Counted from the stretch's first letter, positions 7,706 through 15,022 are shown. The stretch is 24,875 nucleotides of DNA from Spirochaetota bacterium (GCA_029548715.1 JAKPMW010000321.1:1-24875); one strand, 5' to 3'. Notes: generated by a model not told the origin, from the letters alone. Numbers and translations are program-made.

Positions 7706-8734
7706 ATGGCTACCAGAAAAACAACTCCCAAACCCTCGCCCGCAGCCGCTTCGCAGCCGCAGCCAGGGCGCAGCAATCGCAACTTCATCCTCGGTGCACT
7801 TGGGGTCATCCTGCTTCTCTCCGTGCTCCAGTTTTTTCTGCTGCACACCGTCAGTTCACCAAACCTCAAGCCCCTGGACCCAAAAAACGAAATCAGGCTT
7901 CAGGTAGTCCGCATCCTTGATCTGGACTTCCCTTTCCAGAGTGATGCGGAATTCTCTTCCTACCTCAAGCACCTGGCCGAGACTGTCAAAAACAAGACAG
8001 GGTACACGGTTGTTTTTGAGCAAAACCGGAAAATCATCAGTGACGAGTTTTCCACAGCGCAGGACATCTTTTCGGACAGCAAGGCCGCCGATGCCTGGTT
8101 TTCCAGCCAGCTTGCCGTCAGTAAAGGCTGGCAGACCAATTTCACCTGGCTCTCCCCCATCATCCAGAATCCTGCATCCCGGCGCATACTCGAAAAATAT
8201 TATGGCACCAATGACCTGACCAAACGGGCAACAAGGGATTTTACCCGAAAAATCACTTCCCTGATCAATCTGACCGGCCCCAGAGGAAAGCGGCTGTTTG
8301 ACACTCCCCGAAGACAGGCCCTTTCCTCAACCGCATGGTGGCACTACCTGCTTGGCAAGCAATCCGAGGGCGATCTCGTTGTCGCCAATTATCCGATCTT
8401 CTACCCCTCTGCCCTGACCCCGGCTGACGCAGTCACCCGGGGGGGATTGGTGACCTCAATGATCGCACCCTCCAGCAGACCCATCGGGGCTGCCATCGCA
8501 GTCTCAAGCTGGCCTGTGTACGGACGCAGGCAATACCACCGGGACACTGCACAAAAGATCCTGGGCGAAATCAGCGCACAGGCCCTGGCCCGGGTATTGC
8601 TGCGCCGCGGCCTTGAGCTTGACAAGCCACTCTCGCTCCTGTATCCGGTGCTTGGTGAAGACCTGAACACATGGTATAATAACGGTTCACGCGAACCTGC
8701 AACATCTTCAGCAACTCCCGTTCAACGGTTCTGA
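7706..8734 (+). CDS. Unrecognised single-pass membrane protein
   Basis: I do not recognise this 342-residue protein. It has a short Pro/Ala-rich, basic cytoplasmic N-terminus. One transmembrane helix follows at about 27-47 (FILGALGVILLLSVLQFFLL). A soluble region of about 290 residues is then predicted outside the cytoplasm. That region has no cysteines and no evident catalytic motif; its C-terminus is polar and looks disordered. AGAGGA six bases before the ATG supports the start. It begins 38 bp after the propeller/OmpA gene and ends 25 bp before cdd, so it is most likely co-transcribed with both. The topology and position make it a candidate periplasmic partner of the phosphatase cluster; this is inference from context. 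Confidence 0.75.
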   Translation: MATRKTTPKPSPAAASQPQPGRSNRNFILGALGVILLLSVLQFFLLHTVSSPNLKPLDPKNEIRLQVVRILDLDFPFQSDAEFSSYLKHLAETVKNKTGYTVVFEQNRKIISDEFSTAQDIFSDSKAADAWFSSQLAVSKGWQTNFTWLSPIIQNPASRRILEKYYGTNDLTKRATRDFTRKITSLINLTGPRGKRLFDTPRRQALSSTAWWHYLLGKQSEGDLVVANYPIFYPSALTPADAVTRGGLVTSMIAPSSRPIGAAIAVSSWPVYGRRQYHRDTAQKILGEISAQALARVLLRRGLELDKPLSLLYPVLGEDLNTWYNNGSREPATSSATPVQRF

Positions 8735-8759
8735 AGCATTTCCAAACAAGGAGCACATC

Positions 8760-9161
8760 ATGGATCAAGCCATGAAGCAGACACTGGTCAACACAGCCAT
8801 CAAGGCCGCCGAACATGCCTACGCGCCATACTCCCATTTCAGGGTGGGCGCAGCCCTGCTGGATGACAAGGGAACAGTGCACACCGGCTGCAATGTCGAA
8901 AACGCCTCATACGGACTGTGCAACTGTGCTGAACGCACCGCCCTGTTCAAGGCCATCAGCGAGGGGGTCACGCCCAAGACAGGCATCACCGCCCTGGCAG
9001 TCGTCACCCTTGATGCACCCGGCTTTTGCTCTCCCTGCGGTGCCTGCCGCCAGGTGATCCACGAGCTGGCCACCAACGCCGTCATCCTGCTCGCCGACCG
9101 AAACGGCACATGGCAGGAAACAACACCGGACAAACTCTTGCCAGGGGCCTTTGTCCTCTGA
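8760..9161 (+). CDS. cdd: Cytidine deaminase
   Basis: This 133-residue enzyme of pyrimidine salvage hydrolyses cytidine or deoxycytidine to uridine or deoxyuridine plus ammonia. It has the length of the homotetrameric family. Conserved segments are YAPYSHFRVGAAL, GCNVENASYGLCNCAERTA and SPCGACRQV. The zinc ligands are Cys56, Cys93 and Cys96, and Glu58 is the proton shuttle. AAGGAG seven bases before the ATG supports the start. It follows the unrecognised membrane protein by 25 bp and seems to close the plus-strand operon, although a salvage enzyme has no obvious link to envelope signalling. A GC-rich hairpin lies about 80 bp after its stop. Confidence 0.96.
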   Translation: MDQAMKQTLVNTAIKAAEHAYAPYSHFRVGAALLDDKGTVHTGCNVENASYGLCNCAERTALFKAISEGVTPKTGITALAVVTLDAPGFCSPCGACRQVIHELATNAVILLADRNGTWQETTPDKLLPGAFVL

Positions 9162-9240
9162 CCCGGCACAATCCGGCCAGGAGCCTCCCCCGCCGTGCAC
9201 CTTTGTCCTGCAGCCCAATTGCAGGCGAAGTATTGCCGGC

Positions 9241-9260
9241 GGCCAGGACAGGCCCTGGCC
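9241..9260. terminator. Hairpin between convergent cdd and MoaD-like gene
   Basis: GGCCAGG (9241-9247) pairs perfectly with CCTGGCC (9254-9260) across a six-base loop. It lies between the stops of convergent genes at 9161 and 9269, where a shared terminator would be expected. Neither side has a proper U-tract, so it may be only a 3'-end stabiliser or a rho-dependent site. Confidence 0.4.
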
Positions 9261-9268
9261 GCATTGTA

Positions 9269-9505
9269 TCAACCACCACCCAGCAGAACCGAAAGAGCGA
9301 GTCTGTCCCCTTCTTCAAGACAGGTCTCGAGATCCCTGGTGATGCTGTCGTTTCGAACCACGATAATGTGCCCGAGGTGTTCCCGCAAAAACCCGATCGA
9401 CACCAAAAAGTCCCCCAGCAGGGTGCCCTGCTCGACTGCAAAGTCCTGCTTTTGCGCCCACTCCCCGCGCTGTATCGGACCAATAAACTCGACATAAATT
9501 CTCAT
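9269..9505 (-). CDS. MoaD/ThiS-family small sulfur-carrier-like protein
   Basis: The 78-residue protein has the size and pattern of the ubiquitin-like beta-grasp sulfur carriers: an opening MRIYVEF strand, a central G-T-L-x-D-F-L-x-S-I-G-F region, EEGDRLALSVLLGGG at the end. MoaD and ThiS are thiocarboxylated on their C-terminal glycine by MoeB or ThiF for molybdopterin or thiazole synthesis. Here the tail is three glycines rather than the usual two. No moaE, moeB, thiF, thiG or molybdoenzyme gene is visible nearby, so the partner is unknown. The ATG at 9505 has GGGAGG six bases upstream; a longer frame to 9601 has no support. It is divergent from glgC. Confidence 0.75.
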   Translation of the reverse strand: MRIYVEFIGPIQRGEWAQKQDFAVEQGTLLGDFLVSIGFLREHLGHIIVVRNDSITRDLETCLEEGDRLALSVLLGGG

Positions 9506-9611
9506 CCCGGCCTCCCTCTTCCGCTTCCTGACTGAAAAACTACACCCGAAGCAGTCCGGGGAAAACACTCTCTCCATCCAGGCCTCATCCGGACATCCCA
9601 AACCGCACGGA

Positions 9612-9652
9612 TTGCAAAAAAGTAAATTGGAAAGGATTTAATCCGGGATTAT
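9612..9652 (+). repeat. Copy A of a ~41-bp intergenic repeat, upstream of glgC
   Basis: It begins TTGCAAAAAAG and ends ATTTAATCCGGGATTAT. A second copy lies inverted at 11811-11852 and differs by three substitutions and one extra A. The last 17 bases are identical and include the palindrome TAATCC-n-GGATTA. The copy is about 217 bp before the glgC start and points towards it. Confidence 0.85.
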
Positions 9653-9770
9653 TATCGAACCGAACATCACTGTACTCGCCTGTCACCAATTTTTTGCAGT
9701 CAACCCCCTTACCCCCACCGGACTCCCACACTTGGTGTAATGAAAAGGCACTGGGTTTGGGGTTTTCCTG

Positions 9771-9799
9771 TTCCCTTTTGTGATCTCCCATGATAGAAT
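9771..9799 (+). promoter_or_regulatory. Candidate sigma70-type promoter and leader of glgC
   Basis: An extended -10 element, TGA-TAGAAT (TAGAAT at 9794-9799, five of six consensus), has a weak -35 TTCCCT at 9771-9776 with 17-bp spacing. Transcription would start near 9806, leaving a leader of about 64 bases. The leader holds a perfect hairpin CAACAG-gtctcg-CTGTTG (9820-9837) and an AAGGAGG ribosome-binding site six bases before the ATG. Confidence 0.5.
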
Positions 9800-9869
9800 G
9801 GCTTCCTGAAGGAATGCGGCAACAGGTCTCGCTGTTGTACGCTACCCCCATACTGCAAGGAGGGAGTAC

Positions 9870-11144
9870 ATGTACGAAACTATTGCCCTGGTACTCGGCG
9901 GCGGCAAGGGCACACGCCTCTATCCACTGACAAAGGACCGCTCAAAGCCGGCTGTTCCGATCGGAGGCAAATACCGGCTGATTGATATTCCCATCAGCAA
10001 CTGTCTGAACTCCGACATCAACTGCATCTACATTGTAACCCAGTTCAACTCGGCATCTCTCAACAAGCACATCAACCAGGCCTATCGCTTTGACAACTTC
10101 CACGAGGGATTTATCGACATCCTGGCCGCCGAACAGTCCAACGAAAGCAGTGACTGGTATCAGGGGACGGCCGATGCCGTGCGAAAAAATCTCAAGCACC
10201 TCCTCTCCTTTCCCCAGCTTGAACATGTCCTGATATTAAGTGGCGACCAGATCTACACCATGGATTACTCCAAGATGATGGACTTCCACAAGGCCAACAA
10301 GTGCGACATGACCCTGGCCGTCATCCCGGTTGTCGAAAAGGATACGGCCGGCTTCGGAATCATGAAACTTGACGATTACAGGGTCACAGACTTTATCGAA
10401 AAACCGAAAACGCCTGAGGCCAGGGCAGGATATGCCAATATCAACCTGGTAAAAAAATATTTCCCCGAGATAGATCCAAAAAAGGAATACCTCGCATCGA
10501 TGGGTATCTATCTCTTCAGCAAGGAAGCCCTCGTCAAACTGCTGGATAATGACAAAACCGACTTTGGCAAGGACCTGATCCCTCAAGCCATCCGCGAGAT
10601 GAATGTTGGAGGCTACCTCTTTGACGGATACTGGGAAGATGTCGGGACCATTGATTCGTTCATCAAGGCCAATATCGACTTCGCCGCCGATCACGCCTCG
10701 TTTGATTTTTACGAAAGCAAGGTCTACACCAACTCACGCTTCCTGCCTGGCTCCCGCGTCAGCGACTCGGTTGTCAAGCAGTCACTCCTGACTGACGGCA
10801 TCATCGTGGGTACGGGCACAAAAATCGAGCGCTCGGTCATCGGGATCCGGAGCATCATCGGCTCAAACGTCACGATCGAGGGTTCGTATGTCATGGGTGC
10901 CGACTGGTACGAGATCCCCGAGCACAAGGATTACAATCGCAAACACCAGATTCTCCATATCGGAATCGGGGACAACACGATCATCAAAAACGCGATCATC
11001 GACAAGAATGCCCGGATTGGAAAAAACTGCCGGATCATCAACGAAAAGAACCTGCAGGAGTTTTCCGGCCCCAATTACAACATTGTCGACGGTGTCATCA
11101 TCGTCCACAAAAACGCGACCCTCCCCGACGGTACTGTCATCTGA
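9870..11144 (+). CDS. glgC: Glucose-1-phosphate adenylyltransferase (ADP-glucose pyrophosphorylase)
   Basis: GlgC makes ADP-glucose from glucose-1-phosphate and ATP, the committed step of bacterial glycogen synthesis. The 424-residue length is normal. The nucleotidyltransferase domain has VLGGGKGTRLYPLTKDRSKP (residues 8-27), the catalytic Asp126 in LSGDQIY, and the sugar-phosphate motif FIEKPK (175-180). A left-handed beta-helix of hexapeptide-like repeats covers about 290-424 (SVIGIRSIIGSNVTI, NAIIDKNARIGKNCRII). YQGTADAVRKNL (97-108) is typical of the bacterial and plant enzymes. Start and ribosome-binding site are unambiguous. It is monocistronic, with its own promoter and terminator. glgA and glgB are not in the window. 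Expression of a glycogen gene near two glycogen-binding modules is suggestive but not proof of a link. Confidence 0.97.
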   Translation: MYETIALVLGGGKGTRLYPLTKDRSKPAVPIGGKYRLIDIPISNCLNSDINCIYIVTQFNSASLNKHINQAYRFDNFHEGFIDILAAEQSNESSDWYQGTADAVRKNLKHLLSFPQLEHVLILSGDQIYTMDYSKMMDFHKANKCDMTLAVIPVVEKDTAGFGIMKLDDYRVTDFIEKPKTPEARAGYANINLVKKYFPEIDPKKEYLASMGIYLFSKEALVKLLDNDKTDFGKDLIPQAIREMNVGGYLFDGYWEDVGTIDSFIKANIDFAADHASFDFYESKVYTNSRFLPGSRVSDSVVKQSLLTDGIIVGTGTKIERSVIGIRSIIGSNVTIEGSYVMGADWYEIPEHKDYNRKHQILHIGIGDNTIIKNAIIDKNARIGKNCRIINEKNLQEFSGPNYNIVDGVIIVHKNATLPDGTVI

Positions 11145-11165
11145 CACCGGGGATCAGCCTGCTGT

Positions 11166-11196
11166 AAAAAACTGCCGCGATCTGCGGCAGTTTTTT
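11166..11196. terminator. Bidirectional rho-independent terminator
   Basis: CTGCCGC (11172-11178) pairs with GCGGCAG (11184-11190) over a five-base loop. Six A's precede and six T's follow, so the hairpin has a U-tract on either strand. It lies 22 bp after the glgC stop and 36 bp after the stop of the convergent ferritin-like gene. Confidence 0.93.
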
Positions 11197-11226
11197 GTTT
11201 CTTCAGCATAGTCCACTGGCAAGGAC

Positions 11227-11721
11227 TCAGTCAAAGGGCCAGAAATTCTGGTCCTGCCAGACACTCTCCCTCAATTGCTCATCCATCCGTGCCAGAAATT
11301 CAAGATGCCCCTTTTCCCAGGTTGCAAGCCAGCGATACAGCTTTTTCTCGTTGGGATCAGCCGCCAGCTCAGCCCTGCTCCCGTACAGGGCAATCGCCCG
11401 TTCCTCAAGCGCCATGGCCGCTGCAATGGCACCAGCCTCAAAACCAGCCGCCAGCATCCCGTTCCGGATTGCATGACTGACAATGGCATCATCCTCCCGC
11501 GGCTGAATCGGCTCATCCGGAGGCGGCTCAAACCCGCCCCCCTGAACTGCACTGGCCCATTGCCTCGCGAGAAGCCTGGCATGTTCTTTCTCTTCTCCAG
11601 CCATGGTCTCAAACACCGAACGCACACCCCCATCGTGAGCATTTCGGGCAGCAGTCTCGTAAAACGCGGCCGCCCTTCGCTCGGACAAAATTGCTTCCTT
11701 GAGTGCTTCCAGTACCGCCAT
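11227..11721 (-). CDS. Ferritin-like/rubrerythrin-family di-iron protein
   Basis: This 164-residue four-helix protein carries two E-x-x-H pairs, as in ferritin-like and rubrerythrin (erythrin) domains. Candidate iron ligands are Glu14, Glu44 and His47 (GEEKEHARLL), Glu106 or Glu107 (ALEERAIALY), and Glu136 and His139 (WEKGHLEFL). No C-terminal rubredoxin Cys-x-x-Cys domain is present, so it is a rubredoxin-less member. A role in peroxide reduction or iron handling is inferred from the family. The loop between helices 2 and 3 is Pro-rich (FEPPPDEPIQP). The ATG at 11721 has GGAGG five bases upstream; the ATG six codons earlier lies across that site. Copy B of the 41-bp repeat lies 90 bp upstream. 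Confidence 0.85.
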   Translation of the reverse strand: MAVLEALKEAILSERRAAAFYETAARNAHDGGVRSVFETMAGEEKEHARLLARQWASAVQGGGFEPPPDEPIQPREDDAIVSHAIRNGMLAAGFEAGAIAAAMALEERAIALYGSRAELAADPNEKKLYRWLATWEKGHLEFLARMDEQLRESVWQDQNFWPFD

Positions 11722-11810
11722 GCGCCACCTCCGTTCCATACCGTATCGTATCAGGAGTACGAGGTTCTGTCACTGCCTTTCATCCCCGGCTGTCACTGTT
11801 ATGTGAGACT

Positions 11811-11852
11811 ATAATCCCGGATTAAATCTTTACCAGTTTACTTTTTTTGCAA
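11811..11852 (-). repeat. Copy B of the ~41-bp repeat, upstream of the ferritin-like gene
   Basis: Read on the minus strand it starts TTGCAAAAAAAG and ends ATTTAATCCGGGATTAT, matching copy A at 9612-9652 apart from three substitutions and one added A. It begins 15 bp after the stop of the vWA gene and ends 90 bp before the ferritin-like ATG. Between it and that gene, CTGTCACTG occurs twice on the plus strand (11767-11775 and 11790-11798). Confidence 0.85.
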
Positions 11853-11866
11853 AAGCCGTGTGCCTG

Positions 11867-13477
11867 TTACAAGCCTGCTGCCGTTTTTGCCAGTCTGACA
11901 AATTCAGCACGATATCCCTCTTCGTCAGGACCAAGACTGGCACGCGCCCGCTGGATCAGGGAATCCCAACTGGCTGAACCCCTGAATTCAGAGGCGTGCA
12001 GCAAGAGGGCTGCTTCGGCAACTGCACTCGCAAAACGCATTTCACGAGAAGCAGCTCCGATCTCCACTGAACCGGCCTTGACCGGAATCGCCATTCCCGT
12101 ACTTGTATTGCTGTCAGGAAGCTTGTAGCGCAGCTTGACCGTCAACATCTCACCATTCTCCAGTCCAGCCGGGCGGGCATTTGTGGAATAGCGCAGGGGT
12201 TCAACATGCCCGGCCGGATGCACACCTCCCTTGGGAACGATCTCATAAAGGGCTGTAACACTATGTCCTGCCCCCAGTTCGCCGGCATCCTTTGTGTCAT
12301 CCCTGAAATCCTCGTCCCGCAGCATTCGCTTTTCATAGCCCAGCAGCCGGTAGGCCGCCACATAGGCAGGATTGAATTCAACCTGGATCTTGACGTCCCT
12401 GGCAATCGTCAGCAGGGTTCCCCCCATCTGGCTGACCAGGACCTTGCGCGCTTCCATTGCCGAATCGATATACGAGTAGTTTCCATTTCCGGCATCTGCC
12501 ATCTTCTGGATCTTCGCATCCTTGTAGTTTCCCATCCCGAATCCAAGGATGGTCAGATACACTCCTGAGGCCCGCTTTTCCTCAACAAGGCGCACCATCT
12601 CCCCATCACTTGAGGCCCCGACGTTAAAGTCCCCGTCGGTACAGAGGATAACCCGGTTATTCCCCAACTTGACAAAATTTTCCCCGGCTACACGGTATGC
12701 CAGCTGTATTCCCGCCCCACCCGCTGTTGATCCGCCGGCCCGCAGCCGTTCAAGGGCGGCAATAATCGTTTCCTTGTCACTTCCCTTGGTTGGCGGAAGG
12801 ACCAGGCCAGCAGCACCCGCATAGACAACTATCGAGACGCGATCCTGCGGTCTGAGCTTTCGGGTCAGCATGGAGAGGGCATTTTTGACAAGAGGCAGCT
12901 TGTTGGCTGAGAACATTGAACCCGAGACATCGATCAGGAACACAAGGTTTGCCGGCGGAAGATCTGCCAGGGAGACATGCCGGCCCTGGATTCCGATCCT
13001 GACAAGCTGTCGTCCCTTCGCCCAGGGGCAGTCTGCGACTTCGGAATGAACCGCAAACGGCTTGTCATCCCGTGGCCCTTCATATTCATAAGGGAAGTAG
13101 TTGACACATTCCTCAAGCCTGACCGCATCCTTTGGAGGAAGCCGTCCTGACTGCAAAAAACGGCGCACATTCGCCCAGGATGCCGTGTCCACGTCGATGG
13201 AAAATGTGGAGAGGGGGACTCTGGCCACCTCATGGTATCCGTTTTCATTCCGCTTTTCATATTGCTCGGTATTGTGCTCCGTCCTGACAAGCGGACGCTC
13301 CTCGGCAAGAACAGCCCGCCCTCCTGCAAGCGCGGGAGAACGCCTGACTGTGTCGACCTTGGCAAATTCATTTTCCTGCCGCAAGAGGGCGTGCTGATCC
13401 TTGGTGTTACAGGAGGCAATGAGAAACAGTGTCAATACAAGACATGCACAGCTTCGTACTGTTGGATATGCTTTCAT
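11867..13477 (-). CDS. vWA-domain lipoprotein, YfbK-like
   Basis: The 536-residue exported lipoprotein has the lipobox I-A-S-C at Cys23. A low-complexity linker is followed by the YfbK-type N-terminal domain (about 88-165, STFSIDVDTASWANVRRFL and ECVNYFPYEY). The von Willebrand A domain (about 175-355) has an intact MIDAS: Asp183-x-Ser185-x-Ser187 (DVSGSM), Thr251 and Asp281 (CTDGDFN). The C-terminal region (about 355-536) matches the DUF3520-like part of the E. coli YfbK group, including LLGYEKRMLRDEDF. The intact MIDAS suggests metal-dependent binding to another protein on the membrane surface; the physiological role of this family is poorly known. AAGGGG eight bases before the ATG supports the start. 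It is divergent from the DUF3298-like gene. Confidence 0.87.
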   Translation of the reverse strand: MKAYPTVRSCACLVLTLFLIASCNTKDQHALLRQENEFAKVDTVRRSPALAGGRAVLAEERPLVRTEHNTEQYEKRNENGYHEVARVPLSTFSIDVDTASWANVRRFLQSGRLPPKDAVRLEECVNYFPYEYEGPRDDKPFAVHSEVADCPWAKGRQLVRIGIQGRHVSLADLPPANLVFLIDVSGSMFSANKLPLVKNALSMLTRKLRPQDRVSIVVYAGAAGLVLPPTKGSDKETIIAALERLRAGGSTAGGAGIQLAYRVAGENFVKLGNNRVILCTDGDFNVGASSDGEMVRLVEEKRASGVYLTILGFGMGNYKDAKIQKMADAGNGNYSYIDSAMEARKVLVSQMGGTLLTIARDVKIQVEFNPAYVAAYRLLGYEKRMLRDEDFRDDTKDAGELGAGHSVTALYEIVPKGGVHPAGHVEPLRYSTNARPAGLENGEMLTVKLRYKLPDSNTSTGMAIPVKAGSVEIGAASREMRFASAVAEAALLLHASEFRGSASWDSLIQRARASLGPDEEGYRAEFVRLAKTAAGL

Positions 13478-13582
13478 AATGAGACCCCTTCAGAGCATGA
13501 TGACGTCCATACCGGTCCGGACCCGAAAACGTTCAGACAAAAACAGTGTAATCCCTTTCACCGCATACTCCTGGAGCCCACC

Positions 13583-14542
13583 ATGAAACCGATCTGCTTT
13601 TTCCTCAGCGGCCTGATACTGGCCGGATCCCTTGCTGCCGCAACCGCATGGGAAGACGACCGCACTCGCCTGCATCTGGCCGGGGACTTTCGGGGCAAGG
13701 CATGGTTTGCCGAACTGACCATGCAGCCGAATTCCGCCAGGCTTTCTGCACAACTGCGCGATGGTTCATGGCAGGGCGATCTTGAAGGAACCCTGCGGGA
13801 TCGTGACATTGTCTTCAGGGCATCCAACGAGATGATCTTTCCAGGCACCATCACCGCCCCGCTCCCGGCATCCGGCGGACAGGACCTGACAGCAGTCTGG
13901 ACCTACAAGACTCGCCAGATCGCGATACCAGCCCGGGTGATCGCCCGCGAACGGCTCGTCCGCTCAGTCAAGGAAGGCGTGCATGAGGCATCCTGCGCCT
14001 GGCCAGAATTGACTGGCTATAACAGCCTTGCCAACTCGCTGGTTACAACCACGGTTTCCAATTTCGCACTCTCAAACCACTCTGCCTTTCTCAAACTCTC
14101 GGCAGACCCGGACGAGCGCGACGGCAACTCCCGCCTATGGGCGCATCATCTTGGCTACGAGACCCGGATGGTAAGTGATCGTTTTTTCAGCATCCGCTTT
14201 CATTGCTACACCTACACCGGAGGAGCACATCCCGGGCGCTGGTCTCATTCATGGAATTTCGCGATCTCGGGTGAATCCGCCCGGCACATCCCCCTTGCCA
14301 GCATCATCCGGTCCGGTCAGATCGAACCTCTCGTAACCCTGGTTCAGAAGACCCTGGCAGCAAAGGGCGCCGGCTGGCCGCTTGAAGTCAACAGCACGCA
14401 TCTCGAAAACTACGTGATCACACCGCTTGGGATTGAATTCCACTTTGACCCCTATATTGCCGGCTGCTATGCCGAAGGGGACTACGTTGTCTTCATGAAA
14501 TGGGATGAACTGGACCAGTATATTCTTCCCGGAATCAGGTAA
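13583..14542 (+). CDS. Exported protein with DUF3298-like C-terminal domain
   Basis: The protein has 319 residues. The signal peptide is FFLSGLILAGSLAAATA (cleavage near residue 22). The first half (about 25-120) is beta-rich with no recognised motif. The second half (about 130-315) resembles the DUF4163/DUF3298 arrangement of RsiV- and PdaC-type extracytoplasmic proteins. It has RFHCYTYTGGAHPG (the usual Y-x-Y-T-G-G-A-H signature), then GIEFHFDPYIAGCYAEGDYVV and a closing WDEL. In RsiV this region binds lysozyme; whether that applies here is unknown. GGAG seven bases before the ATG at 13583 fixes the start, although the frame is open upstream. It converges on the acetyltransferase gene with 14 bp between stops. 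The divergent spacer to the vWA gene holds a palindrome GGTCCGGACC (13514-13523). Confidence 0.78.
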   Translation: MKPICFFLSGLILAGSLAAATAWEDDRTRLHLAGDFRGKAWFAELTMQPNSARLSAQLRDGSWQGDLEGTLRDRDIVFRASNEMIFPGTITAPLPASGGQDLTAVWTYKTRQIAIPARVIARERLVRSVKEGVHEASCAWPELTGYNSLANSLVTTTVSNFALSNHSAFLKLSADPDERDGNSRLWAHHLGYETRMVSDRFFSIRFHCYTYTGGAHPGRWSHSWNFAISGESARHIPLASIIRSGQIEPLVTLVQKTLAAKGAGWPLEVNSTHLENYVITPLGIEFHFDPYIAGCYAEGDYVVFMKWDELDQYILPGIR

Positions 14543-14556
14543 CTCGACCGGACAAG

Positions 14557-15009
14557 CTATTCCTTGTGCTGGAGATACAACAGCCGCTCGCAAAACCCGA
14601 GTGATCGGTAAAATGGTATGGCGTTTTCGTTTCCGAACGAAACCGCCACAACCATGGTCCGACATTCTCTCTCGCGCATCCAGGCCAGCGCCTGCTCGCA
14701 GAGGGACTTGCCGATTCCCTGTCGGCGGGACGTCTGTTCCACAAAAAGAGATTCGATCTCGCCCCGGGCCTCGTGGGCAACCGCCACCACATATCCGACC
14801 ATCACCGAGCCCGTGCTGGCGGTCAGGATATACAGCTCATCCTCCGCCAGCCGAAAAAGCCCCCCCATTCGCTGGTCAAACGTCAGCCGCTCATACAGTG
14901 CACCAAAATGGGGTGAGGTGTCGGCATGCATTTCATTCAGCCGCCGCCAAAGCGGCTCGATCTCCCACAGGTCCGAGCGGGAGAGGCGTGCGTAGCAGAC
15001 TTCATCCAT
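14557..15009 (-). CDS. GNAT-family N-acetyltransferase
   Basis: The 150-residue protein has the single GNAT fold. The acetyl-CoA pyrophosphate loop is R-R-Q-G-I-G-K-S-L (95-103), preceded by IESLFVEQTSR (strand beta4). NENAIPFYRSLGF (127-139) is the typical motif B and C-terminal helix. The substrate is not identifiable; small-molecule or protein N-acetylation are both possible. GGAG lies eight bases before the ATG. It starts 13 bp after serA and is the last gene of the tig-clpP-clpX-lon-serA transcript. Confidence 0.88.
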   Translation of the reverse strand: MDEVCYARLSRSDLWEIEPLWRRLNEMHADTSPHFGALYERLTFDQRMGGLFRLAEDELYILTASTGSVMVGYVVAVAHEARGEIESLFVEQTSRRQGIGKSLCEQALAWMRERECRTMVVAVSFGNENAIPFYRSLGFCERLLYLQHKE

Positions 15010-15022
15010 CCCGAAAGCTCCC

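Larger units (their letters stand above)
9506..9869. other. 364-bp intergenic region between MoaD-like gene and glgC
   Basis: This divergent intergenic stretch is visibly more AT-rich than its neighbours between about 9605 and 9700. It contains one copy of the 41-bp repeat (9612-9652). A second sequence at 9686-9699 (CCAATTTTTTGCAG) is roughly an inverted partner of the start of that repeat (TGCAAAAAAGTAAATTGG). A glgC promoter candidate (9771-9799) and a leader hairpin (9820-9837) follow. The minus strand has an 88-codon open frame (9851 to 9585) without recognisable domains, which I do not call a gene. Confidence 0.6.

Noticed and set aside
9585..9851. An 88-codon minus-strand frame in the glgC/MoaD-like spacer
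   Set aside because: No ribosome-binding site or domain is evident, and it spans the glgC promoter and the 41-bp repeat. The NPGLN-QFTF peptide it shares with the opposite copy is recorded under the repeat finding instead.
9870..11721. The glgC and ferritin-like pair considered as a composite transposon because of the flanking inverted repeats
   Set aside because: There is no transposase, no visible target-site duplication, and both genes look native in composition. The terminator between them is an ordinary convergent one.
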